Positions 11,605 through 24,290 are shown, counted from the stretch's first letter. The stretch is 64,000 bases of DNA from Membranipora membranacea (GCA_914767715.1 OU612069.1:20643387-20707386), one strand, 5' to 3'. The notes: generated from the letters alone by a model not told the origin. Program-made: numbers and translations.

Positions 11605-11780
11605 CATCGAAAGTCAAGTCAAGTCATTGTCGATGCTAAGTCAAGTCAAGTTAAGTCACATTTACACCAAGTCAAGTCAATTGGTGTCTATTTTTTTCGC
11701 CATCAAGTCAAGTCAAGTCAGGATTTTTGTAAGTCAAGTCAAGTCAAAGATGGGTGACTTACAAGTCATGGCAAAGTCAC
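11605..11780 (+). repeat. AAGTC pentanucleotide repeat
   Basis: The region consists of runs of (AAGTC)n broken by short unique stretches, covering about 11605-11720 and fading to single AAGTC units by 11780. Confidence 0.85.
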
Positions 11781-12155
11781 GCTCATTAACCTTGAAAATC
11801 AACTCGGAGTTTATTTCAATCCCGGGTAACTCCAAATCATGGAGGAGTTACTTAGGTCCTCAGGAGTTGCTCTACTAATCGGGATTTGCTCCCCTCCCCA
11901 CAAACGAAAGAAGGTATGGGTGTGTACGCAATTCAGCATTGTTACTTCATTGTATATATTTGTGTGTGTGTATGCACTTTAATAACCGATCAATGCCGGA
12001 GCAAAATATAAGATCATGATAATAGAAAAAGGAGCGAAAACTAAAAGTAATTATCTATCTATCATGATGACATTATTCGTATTTCATGAATTACATACAT
12101 GCAAAATATAGAAAATGGTCTGGTCAGGTAAAAGAAAGAAAGCATGACACTTTAA

Positions 12156-13905
12156 CTAGAAAAACCTATAGAAAAGGCTTTTTGATAGTAGGGCTGTGCG
12201 GGTTTTTGCCTGAATATATCTGCCGCTGTGTGCAGAAACTCGGTGAGTGTTTGTGTATTTGTGGAGCAGGCGGTATGGCTCAGTCTTGACTCTATTAACG
12301 TAGCCATGGTAAATACGTTCTAGCACACCATTGATACCATCAAGGCCAGCAACTATTTGTCTGTTTTCGCTGCCATCGATATTAGGCAACATGATATGTA
12401 GACAGAGCCGCTGATACTTTTCAAGTTTCTCCTGATCGTTCAGAGATATATTTGGGTACCATGCAGGTGCGGCATATGTCAATAGAGGTACAATGCGTGA
12501 CTTGTAGAATGTACACAAACTGTCATTATTCACTCCAGCTTTCCGCAGTTTAGTGATGGCATGGAAAGCTGGTCTGCATTTGTCAATGATTGTCTCCACG
12601 TGCTTACTAAAATGCAAATGTTGATCAAATGTAACACCGAGAAGCTTAGTGGTCTGGTGTTCTTCGACTACAGAATCATTGATGATTATTTGATCAGAGC
12701 TTATGGTCTTCCGAAGAGTGAATGTGATAACATTCGACCTGGAGGCATTTAGAAGCATATGGTTTTTGTCGCACCAGTTAGCAGAATAGTTGGCTGCTTC
12801 CTGTAGTGGATTATGCGACAGGGATATTGTTGCTTTGTGAGCAGTAGATTCAGTGATGACAGTACTAGCTAGATAGGTGATGGTAAATTTTGGTGTCATC
12901 CGCATACTTGATGTGTTCTGCATTAGGCGTTAGATCATGAATGAATAAATTCCACAGGATCGGTCCGAGGATTGTGCCCTGTGGGACGCCGATGTGGCTA
13001 GGAAGATACTGCGACGTATGACACTGTTACTTTACGCACTGGAACCTGTCAGAGAGAAAGCTTTGCACGAGTCTGATTGTGCAGGGATTGATGTTGAGCT
13101 TGAGCATCTTTTCTACTGCGATCTCCAGCTGCATTCGAGCGAATGCCTTGGAGAAATCTAGCATAGGGGCTTGAGTGGCAACTGTATCCTTACTGTCTAA
13201 GGCGTTTATTGTGTCGGTTGTGAGCTTCACCAATGCGTCTGTGGTGCCCAGGGATGGTGTATAGGCAAACTGTTCAGGCATCGGTAGCATGTCGGATCTA
13301 AGGTGTGAGGATATGACCTTTTCAGTTATTTTCCCAAGATGGTAGAGAAGACTGATAGGGCGCATATCCTTAAACTGTGTGGGATGCTTCACTTTGTTCA
13401 AAGGGATCACTTCTGCTTTCTTCCACATTGCTGGATAAATACCACAGGAGAGTATTGCGTTGATAATGTGCGTTATAGGCTCACATAGAATGTAGTTGTT
13501 ATTCTTTGAGATCCAGCTTGGGAAGTCGGCAGTGGTGGTTGCTTTTTGAGTATTTATTTGTCCAAGGAGATTGAAAACCTCCTGTTTATTTACTTGCTGG
13601 GAAATTCCGTTATCTGGAATTTCCGGGAAAACCCCTGCTTCTTGGTCTTGGACATAATAGGAATTAAGCTTGTCCGTGAACTCCGCTATCGGAAGCCAGC
13701 TATCTACAATGAAGATAACAGGGGCGTTGTTACTATTAGATTGTTCACCAGTGAGCTTTTTAATATCCTGCCACCACCTCTTGGTGCCCTGGACTGCATT
13801 GTTTATGTTATTATCCGATAGTCGATGAAGGGCGCTTTTCTGATGTGAAGCTAGAAGCTTACTAAGGAGCTTCCATGCAGGGTTATTGTTTTTATGCGCA
13901 CGCAC
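12156..13905 (-). pseudogene. LINE reverse transcriptase, frameshifted
   Basis: The first block (13905-13027) holds the linker and the early RT motifs, including the conserved KKAEVIPLNK and MRPISLL. The second (12923-12156) holds the thumb and C-terminal part, with LLGVTFDQHLHF and the AAPAWYP motif. The catalytic YADD is at 12906-12895, but it lies in a third frame just before the second block, so an indel follows it. Together the blocks cover RT from the fingers to beyond the thumb. The cell would not make an active enzyme from this copy. Confidence 0.85.
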
Positions 13906-13932
13906 GCTTCTTAGCTCTTGATAGCTTTCTAA

Positions 13933-15240
13933 TCACAGGTGATGTGATGTGATGCAAGGCTTACCAACAGGTACCCTGACCCGCTTCACCGGACAGTGCT
14001 TTTCAAAGAGCTGACAGATTTTTTTGTGAAAAACCTCTGCTTTTTCATCGACTGTTGTTGCTTGATATATATCGTCCCAAGAAACTGTTGTGAGCTCGTT
14101 TGTGAGGGCTATTTTAGCTTGAGGTGTGATGGTATGTTTTTCAACAGTTTGGTATGAAGAACTTGGTATGCGGTTCTTTACAGGAATGGAAACTGCACAG
14201 TGGTCATTGGTAAGGAGTGGCGGTTCAGCTCTACATCCACATGTTTTATACTCTTCTATGTCGGTAAACACCAAATCTAAGCATCTATCATTCCTGGTGT
14301 TGAAGTTTACGATCTGCTCAACGGGAAACAGATTTGTTACTTCCGATGTGTCAAGATCATTAAAGTCCCCACACAGTAGGATTTTAGCTGATTTATACTT
14401 ATTCAGATATTTACCTAGAGTGGTGATAATGTTTTCTATGGTGGCGTCTCTATGTTTCTTTAGAGTATTAGGGGGGTGATATAGATTCCCAAATATAATA
14501 GGTGCCTGGTTTTGGTGCTGCAACAAAAACCAGTAGCAGGAGACTTGAGATGTTGAGTATTCACACAGTTTTATCACTGGTAGGTTATCTCGAACATATA
14601 TCGCCACCCCTCCACCTCTTCGTTTGTTTCCCCTATTACAGGTATGTATGTTATAGCCTTCTAGATTGTATAGACTGTCCTTGCTTTGATTAAGCCAAGA
14701 TTCAGTGAGCGTGATGATATCATATTTATACGCTATTAGCTTGAGCTCGTCGAACTTAGCTGGAGTGATCGATCGTATGTTGTGCATATATATGCTAGGC
14801 AGCTGTTGATTTGCGACAGCATTGGCTTGGTGTCTATTAACTTTTCTTAGTGATATGAGATGTTTCGGTGCCTGCTTTGTCATTATAGTGGTTTCACGAT
14901 GCGTGATGATTGTTTTGATAGGATACTGAAAGCCAACGCTTATAAGATTGCCGTTGATAGCGGGGCTCCCCTGAAAGCATTGTGATCTCATGCGAGTATA
15001 ATGAGCCCTCATGATTCTGTTGGAAACAAGCGATGGAATAGCCTGAGGGTTCATGATGTGATCTGAGCATGAGCTTAGGCTTGCAAGATGGCTTCTATCA
15101 AAATCTCCTAAATCATCAGATAACAACAAAGATTCAGTGTTTAAAAACTTAACTGAAAAGCATGACAGGTGTATAAAGTGGATTAAAATGAGCTTGAAAT
15201 GGAAGCCAGTCATTTGGTCAAGGTAAGCACACAGTAACAA
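13933..15240 (-). pseudogene. LINE endonuclease domain
   Basis: The open frame is 435 codons. The first 120 or so residues match nothing I recognise. After them comes an AP-like endonuclease that nicks target DNA to prime reverse transcription. Recognisable landmarks are the N-terminal HNIRS motif, the catalytic glutamate in TESWLNQ, GGGVAIYVRD, the GDFNDLD motif holding the catalytic aspartate and asparagine, and NDHCAV near the C-terminal end, which supplies the last catalytic D and H. The frame stops shortly before the RT part begins in a separate frame. Catalytic residues look preserved although the element as a whole is broken. Confidence 0.8.
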
Positions 15241-15632
15241 TAAAAAGACTGGCTAAAAAACAGTGTAAGAAGATAAAATTGCAGAGCAAAGTAAAAAACA
15301 GACCTGACCAGCAGAGACAAGGGTTTACCTTTATTTTGTTGATGATGACAAATGAAATGTTTCATGCTGTAAAAAGATTAGCCGGTGGAGGATAAATAAA
15401 TAAACACAGACTAAGATTGATCACTATTTGTTAAGGACTGATAAAACGTTCTCTCTGAAAAGGTGTTTGCATCTGCCTGTTTGTAATGTCTCTAAGGTCA
15501 TGAGAGGTTTGTCGATGGCAGTGGCTACTAGCCTCCATGACTCATTATGCATGTGACTCGAATAATATCGTTCGGTTTAGTGAATTCAAGCTTTGACAAC
15601 TTACCACCAGTTCACGATGGGTGGTGTATGTT

Positions 15633-16451
15633 ATGGAATTGCTTGGAAGTGAATTTCAAAAAAAGAAAGTCCAGCCTTCTGCTGTTGTGAGAAGCACAAA
15701 AAGAAAAAGTGTGAAACATCCTTAGTCAAATTCCAACAATCGATCCAATTTCAATCCACAGGAATCAAGGAATTTTGGAACCAGACAACCAATTACTAAT
15801 AATAGAACTGATCCCGAAAGGACTATTAGAGAGTATGCTAGGCAAAATTCACAGCCATCAAATAACTTAAATCACAGGGGGACACAACAATGCAGTCGGT
15901 GTTTAAGGATGGGGCATAATGCTTTCACATGTAGACGCACACAAGAACAAATTGCACATTTGGCATCAGTAAGCATGTTGAGAACTGGGAAAACAGATAG
16001 AAATGCAACATTTCAGGTAATAACACATGAAAATAGAAGAGTTAACAAAACCAGTAAGCCACCAGTGGTGTCTGATATTCTTCCAGAATGGCGTCAAAAC
16101 TCTTATTTGAGTGACTATGAGAACACATCTACACCATGGATGGACATGGGTTTGCGGAAAAAGAAGAAACACAAATATCAAGGTACACGACATGATCAAA
16201 CAACATTACAAGATGTGAAAGTAATGACAAATGAGCATACCAAACTTGAGAACAAACCTACTACAACCTTGGAACCAGTAACGTTCCAACATGATTACCA
16301 CCTGCAGGTGCTACGACTTAGCCAAAGTACAGCATCAGTTGCTCTGAACCAATTACACAGTAATAATTATAGATCAGTAGGGTGTTACCATAAGGAATGG
16401 ACAGCTGCAGAACTACTATCACCAAACATGAAAGAGAAGCTGAAGCACTAA
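15633..16451 (+). pseudogene. Gag-like nucleocapsid with a CCHC zinc knuckle
   Basis: One frame runs from an ATG at 15633 to a stop at 16449-16451, with a single internal TAG at 15723. The N-terminal part is very basic. It is followed by an asparagine- and glutamine-rich stretch and then a zinc knuckle, CSRCLRMGHNAFTC (C-x2-C-x4-H-x4-C), ending about 15935. The rest is polar with no domain I recognise. Zinc knuckles of this type package RNA in retroviral and retrotransposon Gag. No capsid region could be made out upstream. It is the first gene of the envelope-bearing element that continues to 21901. Confidence 0.65.
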
Positions 16452-16467
16452 TAGCAGCAATCAAACA

Positions 16468-19400
16468 TTGGGAGATAGGATTCAACCAGTACGGGCTAAA
16501 ATTTCTATTACCATCAGTGATTATAGGATTTGGGATATACTATGTGAAAAATTGAAACACATACTATCCAGTTCAGAGGTTAACATATTTGGAAGTGTAT
16601 CAAAAACAAATGGCAACAATAGGTTAGTGTTAAGGTTCCGTAGGCGCGATGATGCCTATAATTTAGCTCAAACAAGGAAGGCGGGAACTTCCAAAGTGAA
16701 ATCCTCACAAGATAAAGCTGTTCAAGTTAACACAACAGATAAGTTAGGGCGCATCAGAAGGAAATCTGTAGAAACAGGGACATATGTACCTAACACCTTG
16801 GCATTAATGTTTGGAGTCAAATGTGTGATGACAATATTGCTATTAGTATTACCAAAATCCAATGGTTTGAGCACTGGGTATAATAAACCTATGATTTGTA
16901 ATCAACATGATGGTATAGATTCCCGCTCACCTCTGTTGATGAAATTAGAGCAACCTTCTGCATGTCCACAATACAAGCAATCCAATTGTAGCATACAAGA
17001 AATTGACTTGAAGTTCTTCCAGCTGCGTCCAAACCTAGAACAAGAAGTAGGACATCTCTGTTACGAGCGCGCTACTACAATTTTGACATTTCTATATTTT
17101 TTTGCAAGTCAAAAACTGCAACATCAGACACAGAAATATACAGCCGTACCTAGGGAGACTTGTCGGAATATGATAGATAAAAGAAGGGTTTTAAATAAAT
17201 TGTATGAATGAAAAGGACGTGGAAATATCTACCCATTTATCATTAGATCCCACATATACATGGTGTTGTAAATGGTATAACCGTGCTGTTTATGATTATG
17301 TGTTAGAAAAGGGCTATTTATATCTGGACAAACAAACTAAACAGATTAAATCATCACTAGGTAACATGCATGAATGCCATTATGAAGATGGTATTTGTGA
17401 AATTTCTGATTACCGTACCATATTATGGGAACCAATACAAAACAAATCCTGTCAATAAATTGAAGGGGACACCAAATCTCCAATAACACTGGTGGCCCTG
17501 AATATTTGCCTGCAGTACCTAGTCAACATCTCAGTTCATTAAAAGTATTGGCTGAATTTAGTGATTATCTCCTCCTGACCAAACTTTGAGCTTCACTCTA
17601 GGGAAGTGTATTTATCATAGGTGAATTAGACACACATGTAATTATGCATTATACCAATATAAACCCAATGAGCAACAATAATATTTAAAAAAATATTATT
17701 TCTCAAAGAAATCTACAAAAAAACAGCCTTTACTAGCATGGTAATGTATCGCAACCCTACTATCAATAGTCTGATTTCTTCCAATTTTTTTTTGGTCGTT
17801 TAGAATAGGGCTGTCCAAAAATGACGATTTTTGCATCTATTTTTTAAAAGTATGCCTGATGTATGTTAACGATTGCGCAATACGCCAGAGACCTTAGCCT
17901 TTGATATACTCTCTTTGTCTAAACAAAGCCCCATCTATAACAAGCGTTCAATTCAATCAATGTATGAGGCACAATAATCCTTTGTCCCAAATGCCACAAG
18001 TACAATTATAATCCACTACAGTTTGCCTAATACTGTTAATGCTAAAGATTATAAATTTTTAATACTACATTTTACAAAATATTCTGATTATAAAATAAAT
18101 TATTGAAGGTGCTGATTCAAATCGAGTAATTTAGCAGAAAATCTCATCATTCAACATCAAATGTGGAAATAAGTCTTGGGCACAATTGGTCTTGTTTGGT
18201 TTCCCATCTTATTTCAATGTTTAACATCTCAACAAGATTTTATATTCATGTGTAGTTAAGTTGTAATTTCCATGTATATATAGGTTAGCTCACCTTTGTC
18301 AAACAACAGATTGTCGGGGAAAGTGCATGAGTTTTATACTATTCAATTGACTTGCTCCACGACCAGTAGAGCCTCCCTGAGCCAAGCATAGCAAGCCAGT
18401 GAAACCATGACGTGAATGGTTATTAGTATTATTATAATCTCATATGACACATGCCTCCACAATATACTGACTCTGTCGGTCCGAAAAGATCTTCCTTGTA
18501 CTTTTGTGATGGCTTATTTAGTCAAACGGCAATGCATCTTTAAATTTAGAAATCGTGGCTAAATAGATTATATTTTAGTTGCTTCGATTATTTATTAATG
18601 CAGAAAGAGTGCTAAGAAGAATGAAATTGATTTAAGAGTTGGTGGTATACACTAAGAGTGTAAGTCGCTAAGCACGCATGTATTGAAGGTCATGGGTTTG
18701 GTTAGTCCCCAGGGCTTGACAATAGGCAGGCATGGGTAACTCTTTGATTACAGATTTTGCAAGAAACTTATCTATGAATACTGAATTGCAATCTATCTAT
18801 TATGATAAAGGGAAGGTTAACAAAATATGTGCATGTCTTGGTACTGAGCATAGGGATTCATAAGTTAAAATTGAGATAGGAGCTGGAAAATGTTTAACAC
18901 AGCATAATTTATTATTCTAGCAATTTCAATTGTAAGCAGAGGCTGTACACACAGCATTCTTCTCATATAGGGTTATTAAGTCGATTGCACAGCGGTAAAT
19001 TCATTGTCAGGGTTACTATGGTCGATATATGGTTATTACGATTCCTCTTTTCATTCACACAATACCTTATCACACCTTATCACAATACCATATATTGATA
19101 CCTAAAATCGAAAATACCGATAAGGAGAAATCGAAAATCGAAATTGGGACAAGGGTTGGTTGAAAGCGAAGGTGTAAAATCGAAAAATCGAAATCGGGAA
19201 AATCGATGCCACAATCAGAATCGAGGCAGTCCTAGCCAAATACAAAATCGTGACAGCGCTACCTGTAACTCCTTGCTCTCTGTATGGCATCACAGCCCTC
19301 AACATAGTGAACAATAATATCCTCATGACAGGTAGATACCATAGTAAATACCTTTCATACTGTGATTTATCTGGATACCCAACTAACCATAATGACTTCA

Positions 19401-21428
19401 AGCTGTTGATGGCATATGGCCAAGTAGCGATTGGTGACTGCGTTTGGGAATATTCTAGCTCAAATTAAGCTGCAAAATGAAATCCCTCTCATGCCTTCTC
19501 TGGTGTTTACCTGATCATAATCGAATCGTAACTAGAAAGTATTTTATATCTGATATAATATGCCTCTATAATATCAATACTACTACTATTAGGGGTTCTT
19601 TGAGGGAAGGATTTGGGATTTGAAACGTGACACTTATTTTTGCTCAAATCAGAAGCACTGCCCAATCTACTCTCAAACATTTTGCTTGAAAGACAGTAAT
19701 TTATTTTTGAAACAACCCTGTTAAACTTCACTAATTTTTAATTGACATTGTTTTCTCGGTTAATCCTTGTTTGAAATGTGATAGTGTCAGGCCTTGTTGT
19801 GTATTTCGTAGGATTAAACTATTTTATAATTGTTTGATGGGTATCCCTGGCTCAAACTTAGTTCATATCACTGGTTAAGGTGGGTTGATTCAAGTACCAG
19901 TAGATGAATTATGCGACCTCGTTTAATCAAACCGCTCAAAAACTATTACCCAGTCCAGCAAAAATTAAAAGCAGTAGTATTGAATTTGGATTGGAAATTG
20001 TAAATCAAATATCTATTGCTATCTATTCTATTATTATCTTGCAAGTATAAGGGTTTATGGAGAGTTTTTAACGACATTAACACAATTGATTGTTCTGCTT
20101 GGTGCTTGGAGTTTGAAATAATACCTGTATACAGGAAGAACTTGTATGTTGATAAAATTTCTAATGTTTGGAGACATTCAATTTTCGATCCTAGATTCTT
20201 CTTCTGTAAAGAATTCTCTATGTTTAGCCAGATACAAGGACGGGATATGAAAAATTGGGCAAAGTGGGATAACTTCTAGTTCATAATAAGAACAAAATTG
20301 TATGAAAATGAGAGGATAACTCTACAGCAACTTGAAGCTAAAATACTTTTAATGAACTGAGATGCCTCTTCAGAGATTTTGGCAACATTTGCTATGTTCA
20401 ATTCTATTGCGCAGTCACTAGAAATTTCAAATTTGGAAAAATTCATTAAAAACTTTCTGGTCAGGAATACAATATTTATGTGAACACGAACAGGCAGCAA
20501 TATATTTGGGGCAATTATCAAATCAGAACCAACTTTTGCAATGAGGAAGTTGCTTTCTGATCAATATGTTACAGCTAGGATGTTAACAAGTGAGATTGTG
20601 GCTATTGACACTTGTACTCCTGTGAATAAGTTCAATATAAAGGGCGCTAATATTCAGTCCAAATGCATGAATAGAGTACCTATCAAGTTTAGTTGGAACG
20701 GCAAACATGATACAACAGGATATCTTGATCCCTTGACGAATATAACTCACAAGAATGCAATTGAGATTGATTGTCATATAAGTACTTCGACAGTTTTCAG
20801 CATAAATGGTACCACTTTTGAATATATGTGGCATGATGGCAGTTACAAGACATTGGGACCAATCATTGAGGTGAAAACCAAAGCATTTCATCCGAATTTT
20901 ACATTCCAACCCTCACCACTAAATTATTATAAGGAAGGTTCGGAATTATTTCCTATTCCAAATATATACTCAAAGGGTGAATTAGTAAGCGACTTTGTTG
21001 AAACTATAGCCACTGAAAGAAGAAAGATGAGGAGACTTTGTCTATGGCCAAATGCAGGTGGTATAAACGGGACTAGTGCTATAAAAGTACCTCAATTAAA
21101 TTGTCTAGACTGGTTTAATTCAGGCTGGCACCATATATTTCAATATTGGACAATTGCAGTCAACAAACTTGTAACATTGTTTGTGGCTTTAGTGTTGTTA
21201 CAATGCTCCATCCAAGGGGTTAAGAAGTCTATTCCATTTAAGCCTGAGGAGCTGAATCGGTTTTATATGATGGATGCAGATATAATAGAAAATGAGTACC
21301 CACCTGGAGAACATACCTGGGAGAATACTCCATTCTCCTTGCCAGTTATCCAGATAGATTTATATAATCCTGAAAAGTTCTTTTCCAAAGATAGTAGTCC
21401 TTTCACAACACAAGTGTTGTTAGATACT
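16468..21428 (+). pseudogene. Envelope-like membrane glycoprotein, interrupted
   Basis: Glycoprotein sequence appears in pieces: 16468-17211, 17204-17458, about 19250-19468 and 20016-21428, with frameshifts and in-frame stops. A signal-peptide-like segment starts at an ATG at 16807 (hydrophobic core TILLLVL). The ectodomain is cysteine-rich, with several N-x-S/T sites in the last block. A tryptophan- and aromatic-rich membrane-proximal stretch leads into a transmembrane helix near 21150-21212 (LVTLFVALVLL), followed by a cytoplasmic tail of roughly 70 residues. The layout is that of a viral fusion glycoprotein. I cannot name the class; class I and class III (chuvirus-like) candidates should both be tested. 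About 1.4 kb of unrelated repeat appears to sit between 17.8 and 19.23 kb. Confidence 0.6.
17806..19234. mobile_element. Possible hAT-like non-autonomous insertion
   Basis: The ends TAGGGCTGTCC (17806) and, read inverted, TAGGACTGCCT (19234) match at 8 of 11 positions. The right flank is packed with AATCGAAA-type motifs that often accompany such elements. It lies between two glycoprotein-like blocks that share a reading frame. The flanking 8-base target sites do not match, so the call is tentative. Confidence 0.3.
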
Positions 21429-21901
21429 TGAGCGTGTCATAGCATGATTCCATATATTGTAGCAAAGGAGCTGCAATGTGTAATCACGCCCACCGATGTA
21501 AGACCTCGATCAATATCCAATCATGTTGTCGAACTGGGAGGAGAGACAAGATTATTGGTAAGAATTGGAGAAGCCATCTTCTCGCAAACATTTCTAGTTG
21601 GAGGTAACTCAAATTCCTCTGAAATCCTCCTTGGTTTCGTAGCACATGGAGTTTCGATTATGTTTCGTTTCACATTAAGGAGGACTTTGTAGATTTTGCA
21701 GGGGAACGAGTGCAGTTAGTACCGGAGGAGCGGCTTACGGACTTAAATATGATGGATGAGTTAGGATTACCGGAGACACGGACACCTGGGAGAGATGAAG
21801 ATGGGTGTGGCAAGACAGATGGCCCTCATGCACTTGAGTCGATAGAGGATACCTTAGAATATCCAATATTGTTGCCAACAGACAAGAAGTCAGAAGACTA
21901 A
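21380..21901 (+). pseudogene. Retropepsin-type aspartic protease continuing the glycoprotein frame
   Basis: Directly after the cytoplasmic tail of the glycoprotein, with no spacer and in the same frame, comes LLDT-stop-ACHSMIP. This is the DTGA catalytic motif with the glycine codon changed to TGA at 21429-21431. The flap-region glycines follow, then FLVGGN and an EILLGF motif that corresponds to the conserved I-L-G-x-D of retropepsins. A frameshift near 21650 moves the remainder to another frame, which ends at 21899-21901. Retropepsins cleave Gag-Pol precursors as dimers. No reverse transcriptase follows in the next kilobase, so the element is truncated here. Confidence 0.7.
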
Positions 21902-23200
21902 GGAAGTATTAGTTAGTTTCAATATCATTTAAGTTGTATATTACTTACCCTTGCATTTATCCCTGTTATATATCGTGAAACTAATATTACATTATCCAAA
22001 GTATTGGTATATTATAGAGTTCTTCTTGGAGAATATTGCTTGAGATACATTTACCATGCAGCTATGTGCTTGCTGTATGCCTGACTAACCTTACTATACA
22101 GAGTGACAGTGGTAGCATATCATGAGAAGTGTGCAACCAACCTTGGGATATAAACCCCAGCAATGACAGTGAGGATGATTGATCACTGTGAACCACAGGA
22201 GATGGTAAGTTAGTAAGGTCAGAAGCATACCAAGGTTCTTTTTAATATTTAGCATTTATATTAAGGAAGAAATCTTTTGATTGTATCAGACAATTGACAG
22301 TTTGGAAAAATTCAGAGATAAATATTAGTTAAAGCATTCTGATTCTGATCCTGATTTTGATATTGGGTTCCTGTTCATTTTATCTGTGTAAAAAGTTAAT
22401 AAATTGTGCTTTGTGTATACATTTGTGTCAATGCGACATTATTCAGCATTTGGATTAATTGTCTTATTTGTTTTGTCAGATGTGAGACAACTTCCCTAAA
22501 AAAAACATCAGGGAAGGCAGTACAGATATAAGAAAAGACTTGAATTCTGTGAGTTGGAAGATTTATTAGTCTATATCAAAGTTTTGATATAAAATATGAT
22601 TGTCAATATGTAGGGATGTTTCGATCAGTGAGTCCTTTGATCCACCTGAAGTCTGGTATTCCGCCATCTTTGTGTATCTTCAAAATAACGATAACAATAT
22701 GAATATTATCATAATCACCTCAAGTCCTCAAGAAATGCTTAACCAACGTCACTTCCTTTTTACTTTGACATTCACAGCTTTTATTGGTATGTCATATCTG
22801 ATCTTCAAATTATATAAATATGATTTTGTTGTTCGTTATGAATGTTGAATGAGGGCTGACGCAGTACGTGTTTGATTGATATGGATAAAATTATCTTCAC
22901 TTGGGGTTGTAGCTTATAGTGAGAGGTTTAAATAAACGTGTTGACTTGTATAGGGTTAAACACTAACTGATTCATGTTCGATTGAATATTACATAGCATG
23001 CATATAAAGGATTAAAATGATTGTGGGGTCAGAGGTTAACAATTGTAAAAAATGATTCATACTTTATTTGCCCCTTCTTTCTTGATCAAAATTGGTCTCT
23101 CAAAAGAAAACTCTAATAATAACCAAAATAAAACTCGTTTTGCTTCCAACACACATGTGTGGTAAAACTGATTTACTAAAGATTAAAGTGCATAAATAAA
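21902..23200. other. Flank of the envelope-bearing element, nothing certain
   Basis: This is AT-rich sequence after the protease stop. It could contain untranslated sequence or a long terminal repeat, but I found no matching copy upstream of the Gag frame at 15.3-15.6 kb. The 82-codon frame at 22600-22848 resembles nothing I know. Confidence 0.3.
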
Positions 23201-23622
23201 AAATATTGCATGATAAAAAGATGCTGACCGCTATCAAACAAAATAAGACACACCAAGTCACGCAAAAGGAATGCCGATCGTGCCCCAGCCAGCAATGCAG
23301 CAGCACAGGAAGACAGACCACTACACAGTCCCCCGCCACTCCGGTGGAGCAAGGACACAGACATGAGAGAGACCCCGTAGCAACAGGAGTTCCCACACAA
23401 GCCACAAGGAACAGGCCCAGCATATATCGACAAAATGGGCGCGCAGTCCAAACACCAAATCCACAATCCACAGGCAGGAGTACCAACACTAAGCATCCCC
23501 AGACACAGGCGCGCATCAACATGGCATCACAACTCCTATATATGATTGGCTAAAGGTCACTTGACTAATGCTATTTATAAATTGTTAACTGCTATTATTA
23601 CTGGCTATTGTTAAGCTTGCTA

Positions 23623-23907
23623 TTGATAAGTACCTTCCCGGTACAGGAAATGCTATGCCAAGCCTACATGGTTGGCTGTCGATAATCAAATTCTATTGAT
23701 AAGTACCCTCCCGGTACAGGAAATGCTATGCCAAGCCTACGTGGTTGGCTGTTGATATCAAATTCTATTGATATGTACCCTCCCGGTACAGGAAATGCTA
23801 TGCCAAACCTACATGGTTGGCTGTTGATAATGAAATTGTGTTGATTAGTAACCTCCCGGATACAGGAAATGCTATGCCAAGCCTACATGGTTGGCTGTTG
23901 ATATCAC
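23623..23907 (+). repeat. Four tandem 73-bp units
   Basis: Units start at 23623, 23696, 23768 and 23841. Each carries GTACCCTCCCGGTAC (a 5-bp stem with a 5-base loop) and then GCCAAGCCTACATGGTTGGC (a 5-bp stem with a 10-base loop). The first stem is degraded in unit 4. The array is followed by a unique stretch and a (ATCTA)n tail, so it may belong to the 3' region of a LINE or SINE. Confidence 0.8.
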
Positions 23908-24024
23908 TGATAAATTCCATTATCTATTTTGTTTATTTTTATCCACTAAATTCGTGTCCTCATGCCTTGCCTAATCAAATGGATGTTGGCCCTGTATTTA
24001 CGCAAGACTGTTTAAAGGTTTGCC

Positions 24025-24050
24025 TATCTAATCTAATCTAATCTAATAAA
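24025..24050 (+). repeat. (ATCTA)n tail, LINE/SINE 3' end
   Basis: The tail is four to five ATCTA units followed by ATAAAA. Such microsatellite tails mark the 3' ends of many non-LTR elements. The element body is probably the sequence just upstream, including the 73-bp array. The 115-codon plus-strand frame at 23206-23553 is unrecognised and not called. Confidence 0.5.
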
Positions 24051-24290
24051 ATTATGCCTAAAATGATACTTGTGATTATCATAATTACTAATTACTAGAC
24101 TAATGGTTGAATAATAATGCTAGAACTAATAAGTGATTATGATGTAATGCATGCAAAAATGATCTCTATTTTTTCAGCAATTCTAAGGTCACCACTGCAT
24201 TACCAAACTCTTCCCTTCTCGCTAGACATTGCTTCAAACTAAATTCACCTTTGATCTTACTTCGTTTTCTCTTTTTTTTTTCTTTCTTTT

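Larger units (their letters stand above)
12050..15250 (-). mobile_element. CR1/Jockey-like non-LTR retrotransposon (LINE)
   Basis: On the minus strand the order is apurinic-type endonuclease (15240-13933), a linker and reverse transcriptase (13905-12156), then a short tail rich in GATA/ATCT near 12050-12062. An ORF1 protein was not found. The three coding blocks are separated by a stop near 13930 and by a frameshift close to the RT catalytic motif, so the copy is dead. RT sequence and domain order fit the CR1/L2/Jockey group. A related, 5'-truncated LINE on the plus strand lies at 53450-55300. Confidence 0.85.

Noticed and set aside
18655-18720. tRNA-like sequence
   Set aside because: The B-box is badly degenerate (GGGTTTGGTTAGTCC) and no A-box is convincing. 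At best it is a very old SINE.
23100-23553. Cysteine-rich minus-strand frames (140 and 106 codons) and a 115-codon plus-strand frame
   Set aside because: Three frames overlap in a locally GC-richer patch, which explains their openness. None shows a domain or a splice context.
23623-23907. CRISPR-like array
   Set aside because: The 73-bp units abut without unique spacers and the context is a eukaryotic repeat-rich region.
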